Assembly (NCBI GenBank): GCA_963835495.1
Contig: CAWIFQ010000005.1
Span: 806,001 to 870,000, forward strand
Reading direction: 5' to 3'
Origin: Acaudatibacter sp963835495
Lineage (GTDB): Bacteria > Pseudomonadota > Alphaproteobacteria > Caulobacterales > Caulobacteraceae
Length of the DNA stretch: 64,000 bases
Shown: positions 57,881-64,000 of the stretch, piece after piece
Numbering within the stretch: the first letter of the stretch is position 1
Layout: each line of letters opens with the position of its first letter
The notes under the pieces: generated by a model
Told to the model about the DNA's origin: nothing
The model's database searches: none
The model's input: the letters and a program-made list of their open reading frames with translations, nothing else
Translations under genes and position numbers: made by a program

Positions 57881-58888
57881 TCAGGCGACCTTGACCATCC
57901 GCTTGCCGAAGTTTTCGCCCGCCAGCAGGCCGACCAGCGCGGCCGGCAGGGTCTCGAGGCCCTCGGTGATGTGCTCCGGGACCTTGATCCGGCCGCTCTC
58001 GACCCAGCCGCGCAGGTCGGCCAGCGCCCGGTCCCGCTTGGCGTTGAAGTCGCTGACCAGGAAGCCGGCCATGGTCAGCCGGCGGGTCACCAGAAGGCCC
58101 GGTAGCCCGCGCGGCCCGGCCGGCGGCGCCGGACCGTCGTAGGTCGAGACCGAGCCGCAGCAGGCGATGCGGCCGCCGACGACCATCTGCGGCAGGCAGG
58201 TCTCCAGTATCTCGCCGCCGACGTTGTCAAAGTAGAGGTCGATGCCGCCCGGGCAGGCTTCACGCAACGCCTCGCGCAGGCTCCCGGCGCGGTGGTCGAG
58301 GCAGGCGTGGTAGTCGAGTTCGCGCACCAGCCGCTCGCACTTCTGCGCGCCGCCGGCGATGCCGACGACCCGAGCCCCGCCAATGCGGGCGATCTGGCCG
58401 GCGATCGTGCCGACCGCCCCGCCGGCGGCGGAGATGACCACCGTGTCGCCGGCCCTCAGCCGCGCCACCTCGAGCAGGCCGAAATAGGCGGTGAGGCCGG
58501 AGATGCCGTAGACGCTGAGCTGGTGGCTGAGCGGCTCGGCGCGCGGGCGTTTCTGCAGAAGCCGGGCCGGCATCGCCGCCCAGTCGCGCCAACCCGTCTC
58601 GGCGAACACCAGATCGCCCGGCGCGAAGCCGTCGGCGCGGCTCTCTGCGACCTCGGCCAGCGCCCGGCCGTACATCACATCGCCCGCCTTCAGCGCGGCG
58701 GCGTAGGTCGCGCCCTGCATGTAGGCGCGGTTTGAAGCGTCGAGGGTGATGTAGAGCGCCTTCAGCAGCACCTCGCCCACGGCCGGCGTCGGGCGCGGCG
58801 TCTCCTCAAGACGGAAGCAATCGGTCGTCAGCCGGCCGTCCGGCAGCGCGGCGAGGACGATCTGGCGGCTGGGCTCGGCGGTGCTCAA
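57881..58888 (-). CDS. NADP-dependent oxidoreductase, MDR family (third paralogue)
   Basis: A 335-residue enzyme close in sequence to the 56689 gene (RAYMQGATYAAALKAGDVMYGRALAEVAESRADGFAPGDLVFAETGW; VVISAAGGAVGTIAGQIARIGGARVVGIAGG; LLAGENFGKRMVKVA). TTG 58888 overlaps the stop of the upstream MFS transporter gene by 4 bp (TTGA), so transporter and reductase are coupled. Probably reduces an unsaturated ketone or acyl compound taken up by the transporter; this link is inferred from coupling only. Confidence 0.9.
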   Translation of the reverse strand: MSTAEPSRQIVLAALPDGRLTTDCFRLEETPRPTPAVGEVLLKALYITLDASNRAYMQGATYAAALKAGDVMYGRALAEVAESRADGFAPGDLVFAETGWRDWAAMPARLLQKRPRAEPLSHQLSVYGISGLTAYFGLLEVARLRAGDTVVISAAGGAVGTIAGQIARIGGARVVGIAGGAQKCERLVRELDYHACLDHRAGSLREALREACPGGIDLYFDNVGGEILETCLPQMVVGGRIACCGSVSTYDGPAPPAGPRGLPGLLVTRRLTMAGFLVSDFNAKRDRALADLRGWVESGRIKVPEHITEGLETLPAALVGLLAGENFGKRMVKVA

Positions 58889-60255
58889 TGCGCGATCTCC
58901 TCCAGCGCCAGTCCCCGGGTCGGCGGGCCCCACAGCGAGACCGACACTACCACCACCAGCATCGCGGCGGCGATGAAGCCGAAGGCGCCGATCGCGCCGC
59001 CGACGCCCAGCAGCCAGGCGATCACATAGCTGGAGAACACGGTCGAGAGCCGGCTCCAGGAGTAGACGAAGCCCACCGCCGTCGCCCGCACCCGGGTCGG
59101 GAACAGCTCGGCCTGGTAGGCGTGGTAGGAGAGCGAAAGCAGGTTGTTGGAGAAGTTGATCGCCACGCCGAGCGCGATCAGCGCCAGCGGCGTGCTCATC
59201 GCCGAGAACGCCAGGCCCAGCAGCCCGGTGCCGGCCGCGGCGAACACCACCAGCCACTTGCGCTCGAACCGCTCGGCGATCGTGCTCCAGATCACCGGCC
59301 CGATCGGATAGGCGATGGCGATGATGAAGCCGTACTGCAGGCTCTCGGCGAAATGGACGCCGCGCGAGGCGAGGAACGTCGGGGCCCAGTTGGTGAAGCC
59401 GTAGAAGCCGACTGCCTGGAACGCGTTCAGCACCACCAGCAGCACGGTGCGGCCGAGCAGCGGGCGCTGGAAGATGGCCGAGAGCCGCACGTGGTGGTCG
59501 ACCGCTTCGTCGACGTGCAGCGCCGGCGGCGGTAGCGGCTTGCCGGTCGACGCCTCCACCCGCCGCTCCAGGTCGGACACCACCGCGTCAGCGCGGCCCA
59601 GGTGGCCGTGCTCGGCCAGCCAGCGCGGCGACTCCGGCAGATGCATCTGGATGAACCACACGCCGACAGCCGCCACCGCGCCCAGCAGCACTACCCAGCG
59701 CCAACCCTCGACGCCGAGGAGGGTCAGCGGCCCCAGTTGCCAGGCCGCCAGGGCGACGATCGGCACGGCCAGGAACTGGATCGACTGGTTGACGGCGAAG
59801 GCGCGACCCCGCACCGAGCGCGGGGCGATCTCCGCGATGTAGGTGTCGATCGTGACCAGCTCGACGCCGATGCCGATGCCGGCGATCAGTCGCCAGACGT
59901 CAATTCCGAGCGCCGTGTTCTGCAGCGCCATCACCACGGCCGCAGCGGTGTACCAGAGCAGCGAAGCGACGAAGATGCGCTTGCGGCCGAACCGGTCGGC
60001 GACCTGGCTGACGGCGATGGTGCCGATGAACAGGCCGAGGAAAGTGGCGGCGACGAAGCTGGCCTGGTCAGGCAGGCCGAAAAGCCCGTGCTTGTGGAAG
60101 ATGCCCGCCTTCGCCAGCACCGGCGAGATGTAGGCGGTCATCATCAGGTCGTAGAACTCGAAGCAGGCCCCGAGCGAGATCAGCACGATCAGGGTCCAGA
60201 CCGGCCGCGATGGCGGCAGCCGGTCGAGCCGTGCGACGATGTCGGCGGATGTCAT
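58885..60255 (-). CDS. MFS transporter, sugar-porter/aromatic-acid type
   Basis: A 456-residue twelve-helix permease. ATG 60255 (MTSADIVARLDRLPPSRPVWTLIVLISLGACFEFYDLMM) is chosen because the frame upstream of it is repeat DNA. The D-R-F-G-R-K-R loop follows helix 2, PESPRWL ends the first half, and a related F-E-R-K loop lies in the second half. The central cytoplasmic loop is long. The FEFYDL motif in helix 1 is common in metabolite and aromatic-acid carriers. Substrate unknown. Coupled to the 57881 oxidoreductase. Confidence 0.88.
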   Translation of the reverse strand: MTSADIVARLDRLPPSRPVWTLIVLISLGACFEFYDLMMTAYISPVLAKAGIFHKHGLFGLPDQASFVAATFLGLFIGTIAVSQVADRFGRKRIFVASLLWYTAAAVVMALQNTALGIDVWRLIAGIGIGVELVTIDTYIAEIAPRSVRGRAFAVNQSIQFLAVPIVALAAWQLGPLTLLGVEGWRWVVLLGAVAAVGVWFIQMHLPESPRWLAEHGHLGRADAVVSDLERRVEASTGKPLPPPALHVDEAVDHHVRLSAIFQRPLLGRTVLLVVLNAFQAVGFYGFTNWAPTFLASRGVHFAESLQYGFIIAIAYPIGPVIWSTIAERFERKWLVVFAAAGTGLLGLAFSAMSTPLALIALGVAINFSNNLLSLSYHAYQAELFPTRVRATAVGFVYSWSRLSTVFSSYVIAWLLGVGGAIGAFGFIAAAMLVVVVSVSLWGPPTRGLALEEIAH

Positions 60256-60265
60256 CGCCACTACG

Positions 60266-60385
60266 TCCCCTCCCCCTTGAGGGGAGGGTGGCCGCGAAGC
60301 GGTCGGGTGGCGGTTTCTCTCCGCCACCCGGCTGTCGCCGGCAGCCCCCCACCCCCTGACCCCCTCCCCTTGAGGGGGAGGGGGA
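60266..60385. repeat. Intergenic element with three GC hairpins
   Basis: Outer hairpins CCCCTCCCCCTTGAGGGGAGGG and CCCCTCCCCTTGAGGGGGAGG flank a perfect 10-bp stem CGGGTGGCGG (60304-60313) / CCGCCACCCG (60321-60330). The element fills the space between the CoA-transferase and MFS transporter genes, both on the minus strand, and may act as a terminator or mRNA-end protector. The type is frequent in related genomes. Confidence 0.7.
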
Positions 60386-60409
60386 AGGCGTCGGGGAATG
60401 AGCTCGCCA

Positions 60410-61603
60410 CTAGATCACGCCGGCTGATTTCAGCGCCGCCAGCCTGTCTGCGGCCAGGCCGAGCCGTTCGCCCAGCACGGCGTCGGTGTGCTCGCCCAGC
60501 GCCGGCCCCGGCCAGCGCACCTCGCCCGGCGTCTCGCTGAGCTTGGGGAACACGTTCTGCATCCGCACCTTGCCGAACACCGGGTGCTCGACGGTGACGA
60601 TCGCCTCGCGGGCGGCGAACTGGGGATCCTCAAGCATATCCGGCGCGGTGTAGACCTTGCCGAACGGCACGCCGTGCGCCTCGAGCCGCGCCAGCAGGTC
60701 GGCGGAGCTGAGGGTGCGGGTCCAGGCGGCGATGTGCTCGTCCAACTCGGCCTGGTTCACCCCGCGGGCGGCGTGGCTGACGTAGCGTGGATCGTCCTTC
60801 AGCGCGGGCTCGCCCATCGCCTCGCACAGCCGCGCGAACACCGTGTCGCCGTTGCCGCCGATCAGCACCATGCCGTCGCTGGTCGGGTAGACGTTGGAGG
60901 GCGCGATGCCGGGCAGCACCGAGCCGGACCGTTCGCGCACGTAGCCGGTCAGATCGTACTCGGTGACCATGTTCTCCATCATCGCCAGCACGCTCTCGTA
61001 GATCGCCGCATCGACCACCTGGCCGCGGCCGGTGCGTTCGCGGACGTGCAGCGCCATCAGGATCCCCATCACCGCGTGGGTCGCCGCCAGGCTGTCGCCG
61101 ATCGAGACCCCGGCGCGGGCCGGCGGCCGGTCCGGCTCGCCGGTGATGGCGCGCAGGCCGCCCATCGCCTCGCCGATCAGGCCGTAGCCGGGGCGGCCGG
61201 CGTAGGGCCCGGTCTGCCCGAAGCCGGAGACGCGGGCCATGATCAGGCGCGGATTGGCGGCAGACAGCGCCGGGTAGCCCAGCCCCCACTTCTCCAGCGT
61301 GCCCGGCCGGAAGTTCTCCACCACGATGTCGGCCCCGGCGATCAGGTCGCGGGCGATCTGCTGGCCCTCGGGCGCGCGCAGATTGAGCGTCACCGACTTC
61401 TTGCCGCGGCCGATCACCGGCCACCACGGCGACTGACCCTTGGGCAGGCTGCGGCCCCACTGGCGCATCGGATCGCCGGTCTTGGGGTCCTCGAGCTTGA
61501 TCACCTCGGCGCCGAAGTCGGCCAGGACCTGGCCGCAGAACGGCGCGGCGATCAGCGTGCCGAGCTCGATGACAACCAGATCGGCGAGCGGGCCTCGGCC
61601 CAT
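60410..61603 (-). CDS. CaiB/BaiF family CoA-transferase
   Basis: A 397-residue class III CoA-transferase that moves CoA between organic acids. It opens GPLADLVVIELGTLIAAPFCGQVLADFGAEVIKLEDPKTGDPMRQWG; the catalytic aspartate lies in AGVSIGDSLAATHAV, and ENFRPGTLEKWGLGYPAL and GQTGPYAGRPGYGLIGEAMGGL are standard. Nearby FAH-like and isomerase genes suggest carboxylic-acid or aromatic catabolism. Specific substrate not determinable. Confidence 0.92.
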   Translation of the reverse strand: MGRGPLADLVVIELGTLIAAPFCGQVLADFGAEVIKLEDPKTGDPMRQWGRSLPKGQSPWWPVIGRGKKSVTLNLRAPEGQQIARDLIAGADIVVENFRPGTLEKWGLGYPALSAANPRLIMARVSGFGQTGPYAGRPGYGLIGEAMGGLRAITGEPDRPPARAGVSIGDSLAATHAVMGILMALHVRERTGRGQVVDAAIYESVLAMMENMVTEYDLTGYVRERSGSVLPGIAPSNVYPTSDGMVLIGGNGDTVFARLCEAMGEPALKDDPRYVSHAARGVNQAELDEHIAAWTRTLSSADLLARLEAHGVPFGKVYTAPDMLEDPQFAAREAIVTVEHPVFGKVRMQNVFPKLSETPGEVRWPGPALGEHTDAVLGERLGLAADRLAALKSAGVI

Positions 61604-61690
61604 GCGTTTGTGTCCCCTCTTGTTGCCCGGTCTTGGAGCCGGCGCCGAGCGTCGCTGTCAATGCTTGAAGGCCTTCCGGCCCCACCACTC

Positions 61691-61811
61691 GGTCATGGCC
61701 GGGCGTAAGTCCCGGCCATCCAAGAACACCTGATCCGCCATGGCCGCGCCGGGCGCGGCCACCCCACCGGCGGCGTGCTTGGATCGCCGGGACTTACGCC
61801 CGGCGATGACC
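61691..61811. repeat. 34-nt inverted repeat whose arms are themselves hairpins
   Basis: Left arm 61691-61724 and right arm 61778-61811 match at 32 of 34 bases when one is reversed and complemented. Each arm also folds alone: TGGCCGGG-CGTAAGT-CCCGGCCA on the left and TCGCCGGG-ACTTACG-CCCGGCGA on the right. The two differences between the arms fall at paired positions inside each small stem and keep both stems perfect. A further GC palindrome GGCCGCGC-CG-GGCGCGGCC lies between. BIME-like element between a CoA-transferase gene and a divergent hydrolase gene; nothing coding in 61604-61886. Confidence 0.8.
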
Positions 61812-61886
61812 GTTTTGGGGGTGAAAAAGCTGCTCTCAAGGCGTTCGACGGCGGACTTTGCGGTTGTGTTGGGGTAAGGGCGAGGC

Positions 61887-62573
61887 ATGCCCAGCTACGC
61901 CTTCGACCCGCCGCCGCAGCCCGCCGTGCCGATCCTGGGGGAGGCGGCGCTCTATCCGGTCCGCCGCATCCTCTGCGTCGGACGCAACTACGCCGCCCAC
62001 CGCCGCGAGATGGGCGGCGGCGACGACGATCCCGATCCGCCGTTCTTCTTCTCCAAGCCGGCCGACGCGATCGTGCCGCCGGGCGGCGACGTCCCCTACG
62101 CCTCGCTGACCCGCAACCTGCACTACGAGATGGAGCTGGTGGTGGCGCTGGGATCGGGCGGCGCCGACGTCTCGCCCGCCGACGCGCTCGGCCTGGTGTT
62201 CGGCTACGCCGCCGGCGTCGACATGACCCGCCGCGACCTGCAGAGCGCCTATCGCGAGAAGGGCCAGCCTTGGGAAGGCGCCAAGGCCTTCGATTTCTCC
62301 GCGCCGATCTCGGCGATCAAGCGGTGGTCGGGCCCCGCGCCGCAGGGCCGCATCAAGCTCTCGGTCAATGGCGTCACCAAGCAGGACGCGGTGGTCTCGG
62401 ACATGATCTGGGGCGTCGCGGCGATCATCTCCGAGGCTTCGAAGCTGTGGCGCCTCGCGTCGGGCGACCTGATCTACACCGGCACCCCCGAGGGCGTCGG
62501 CCCGGTGGTGAAGGGCGACCTGGTCGAAGGCGACGTGGAGGGCGTCGGCGCGCTCTCCTTCCGAATCGTCTAG
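61887..62573 (+). CDS. Fumarylacetoacetate hydrolase family protein
   Basis: A 228-residue FAH-fold hydrolase/isomerase. Core motifs: RRILCVGRNYAAHRREMGGG, PFFFSKPADAIVPPGGDVPY, LHYEMELVVALG with the metal-binding glutamates, GYAAGVDMTRRDLQ, WEGAKAFDFSAPISAI and LIYTGTPEGVGPVVKGD. Short single-domain members act as acylpyruvate hydrolases or fumarylpyruvate hydrolases. With the isomerase gene that follows, a fumarylpyruvate or fumarylacetoacetate step of aromatic-ring breakdown (gentisate or homogentisate route) is likely. Confidence 0.9.
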   Translation: MPSYAFDPPPQPAVPILGEAALYPVRRILCVGRNYAAHRREMGGGDDDPDPPFFFSKPADAIVPPGGDVPYASLTRNLHYEMELVVALGSGGADVSPADALGLVFGYAAGVDMTRRDLQSAYREKGQPWEGAKAFDFSAPISAIKRWSGPAPQGRIKLSVNGVTKQDAVVSDMIWGVAAIISEASKLWRLASGDLIYTGTPEGVGPVVKGDLVEGDVEGVGALSFRIV

Positions 62574-62583
62574 CGCCGATGTC

Positions 62584-62734
62584 GCGCTTCTCTCTGCGTC
62601 ACCCCGGGCGAAGCGCAGCGAAGACCCGGGGCCGGACGCGCCGCGGCCTAGCCGGACACCGTCTCTGCATCGGCCTGTCCGGCCCCGGCTCTTCGCGGCT
62701 TCGCCGCTGCGGCCGGGGTGACGGTGAGAAGCGC
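62584..62734. repeat. Inverted-repeat element reaching into the maiA ribosome site
   Basis: GCGCTTCTC...GTCACCCCGG (62584-62607) pairs with CCGGGGTGAC...GAGAAGCGC (62713-62734). Inside are further GC palindromes around GGCCGGAC/GTCCGGCC. The right end finishes 2 bp before the isomerase start codon and contains its GGTGAG ribosome site, so folding could hide that site. Confidence 0.65.
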
Positions 62735-62736
62735 TG

Positions 62737-63381
62737 ATGGGTCTGACCCTCCACAGCGCGTGGCGGGCGACGGCGCCCTACCGGGTGCGGATCGGCCTGA
62801 ACCTGAAGGGACTCGCCTACGACTATGTGGGCTACGACCTCGTCGCCGGCGAGGCCCGACGGCCAAGCTACACCGGCCTCAACCGCCAAGGCCTGCTGCC
62901 GACGCTCGAGACCGACGACGGCGTACTGACCCAGAGCCTCGCCATCCTGGAATGGCTCGAAGAGACCCACCCCGAGCCGCCGCTGCTGCCGGCCGCGCCG
63001 CGCGACCGCGCCAAGGTGCGGGCGATGGCCGACATCATCGCCTGCGACATCCACCCGTTGAACAATCTGCGGGTCGGCCAGGCGCTGGAGCGGCTCGGCT
63101 TCAAGTTCGGCGGCCCCGATCAGACCGCCTGGATTCACGGCTGGATCGCCGCCGGGTTCGACACCCTGGAGCCAATGATCGCGCAGTATGGCGCCGGCTT
63201 CGCGTTCGGCGAGACGCCCGGGCTCGCCGACTGCTGCCTGATCCCGCAGGTCTACTCGGCCAACCGCTACCGGTTCGACCTCACGCCCTATCCGGCGATC
63301 CGCGCGGTGGCGGAACGGGCCGCCGCGCACCCTGCCTTCGTCGCGGCGCATCCCGACCGGCAGCCGGACGCGGTGAAATAG
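62737..63381 (+). CDS. maiA: Maleylacetoacetate isomerase (zeta-class glutathione S-transferase)
   Basis: A 214-residue GST-fold enzyme that turns maleylacetoacetate (or maleylpyruvate) into the fumaryl isomer with glutathione. Features: YRVRIGLNLKGLAYDYVGYDLVAGEARRPSYTGLNRQGLLPTLETDDGVLTQSLAILEWLEETHP, then IIACDIHPLNNLRVGQAL and FAFGETPGLADCCLIPQVYSANRY. The S-S-C catalytic motif of the best known enzymes is replaced by TAP before YRVRI, as in a number of proteobacterial homologues. Placed 163 bp after the FAH-family gene, whose substrate it would supply. Confidence 0.92.
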   Translation: MGLTLHSAWRATAPYRVRIGLNLKGLAYDYVGYDLVAGEARRPSYTGLNRQGLLPTLETDDGVLTQSLAILEWLEETHPEPPLLPAAPRDRAKVRAMADIIACDIHPLNNLRVGQALERLGFKFGGPDQTAWIHGWIAAGFDTLEPMIAQYGAGFAFGETPGLADCCLIPQVYSANRYRFDLTPYPAIRAVAERAAAHPAFVAAHPDRQPDAVK

Positions 63382-63388
63382 TCCCCGC

Positions 63389-64000
63389 TCAACCGCCCGA
63401 CGGGCGCTCGAACGGGACGCCGAGGTATTTGCGCACATCTTCGAAGTCGACCAGCCAGTTGGTGGGGGCGACGCCTGGAGCGCGGGCCGGCGAGGCGTAG
63501 CCGAGCAGGCGCTGCACGCGGGGCGAATAGGTGCGCGCGATCTCCCACGGCACGCCGATCGGACTGGCTTCCTCCGGAGTCAGCCAGCCGAGGCAGAAGC
63601 TCATGTGCAGGCCGCGCCGCCAGCGATCGGCCGTCACGTTGGCGCCCGCCGCGTGCACGGTCTTGCCGAGATAGAGCACCGCGCTGCCGGCCGGCATGAC
63701 CGCCGCGACGGTGTCAGCCGGGTCGGGCGTGCGGTGGAAGTCCGCCCATTGGTGGCTGCCAGGGATGACGCGCGTCGCGCCGACGTCCTCGGTGAAGTCG
63801 TCGAGTGCGATCAGCACGCTGACCATCGCCTGCGGGGCCGCGAGTTCCGGACGCCTCGATGAACGGCCAGATGGCGATATCCCGATGCAGGTACTGCGCG
63901 CCCTGCCCCGGCCCGACGATCATCGCCTGGCCGGTGTTCAGCCAGTAATCCCCCTTCAGGTCGCGCCGCGCCCAGCGGTGCATGAACTCGTTGTCCAGCA
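63389..64000 (-). CDS. Phytanoyl-CoA dioxygenase family protein (5' end outside window; apparent +1 frameshift near 63848)
   Basis: C-terminal part of an iron/2-oxoglutarate oxygenase. The window ends inside the gene (LDNEFMHRWARRDLKGDYWLNTGQAMIVGPGQGAQYLHRD). HRD carries the first iron ligands (H-x-D) and VIPGSHQW followed by VHAAGANVTADRWR gives the distal histidine and the 2-oxoglutarate arginine. One extra C near 63848 shifts the frame between IWPFIEAS and QAMVSVLIALDDFTED; removing it reads IEASELAAPQAMVS. Substrate unknown. It converges on maiA with 7 bp between. Confidence 0.87.

Noticed and set aside
62737..63381. maiA as an inactive homologue because the S-S-C motif is missing
   Set aside because: Many proteobacterial isomerases of this class have a changed motif before YRVRI, and the gene context next to an FAH-family hydrolase supports function.

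Overview
The window is GC-rich, densely packed bacterial DNA. Its gene content and order point to an alphaproteobacterium of the order Caulobacterales (Caulobacteraceae; Phenylobacterium- or Caulobacter-like). The main evidence is a CcrM-type GANTC methyltransferase next to mutY, a DUF721/DciA gene, DsbA-like genes and smc; a perfect TTAA-N7-TTAAC CtrA box in front of ccrM; an atpHAGDC operon without the F0 genes; and the blocks miaB-phoH-ybeY-corC-lnt and proB-obgE with nadD-rsfS-rlmH. This assignment is inferred from content; no marker rRNA is present. I saw no rRNA, tRNA, CRISPR array, prophage or insertion sequence.

Layout. 1-12 kb: the end of a cyclopropane-fatty-acyl synthase, small conserved genes, a MarR regulator, an acyl-CoA dehydrogenase behind a TetR-type palindrome, a BtuB-like receptor under a cobalamin riboswitch, a coupled MBL-SDR-HAD-GNAT operon, and a secreted protein of five four-cysteine repeats. 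12-17 kb: a thiamine-diphosphate enzyme, a dihydroorotase-like enzyme and a family 9 glycosyltransferase in one overlapping operon, then YgfZ. 17-28 kb: genome maintenance (tag, rnhB, ccrM, mutY, dciA, smc) with two DsbA-like thiol oxidoreductases. 28-34 kb: the F1 ATP synthase operon. 34-46 kb: rppH, a YibQ-type deacetylase, ctpA and an envC-like gene, then rlmH, rsfS, nadD, proB and obgE on the minus strand, interrupted by a plus-strand ECF-sigma locus at 39.7-42.3 kb. 46.5-48.2 kb: a small exosortase locus. 48-64 kb: a thioesterase, three paralogous NADP-dependent oxidoreductases, the trmB/HTH/lnt/corC/ybeY/phoH/miaB block, an MFS transporter, a CoA-transferase, a fumarylacetoacetate hydrolase family enzyme, a maleylacetoacetate isomerase and a partial phytanoyl-CoA dioxygenase.

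Most promising unusual biology. (1) An exosortase with an apparent Cys-Arg-His triad faces a divergent 68-residue protein that is almost nothing but a signal peptide plus a C-terminal sorting signal; a coupled membrane-anchored accessory gene follows the exosortase. (2) An ECF-sigma locus encodes a secreted protein and a membrane-anchored, proline-rich ankyrin protein that share a 31-residue TonB-box/plug-like segment normally seen at the N-terminus of TonB-dependent receptors. (3) Two intergenic elements share one design, three 9-mers in an inverted pair, but use different words. (4) A 34-nt inverted repeat shows compensated base changes inside each arm.

Sequence quality. I count 24 apparent single-base indels in 16 genes, 21 of them extra bases. 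Seven fall in ccrM, and essential genes such as obgE and lnt are affected. Restoring the frames gives family-typical lengths every time, so I read these as consensus errors rather than gene decay. The affected genes are annotated at their restored full extents.
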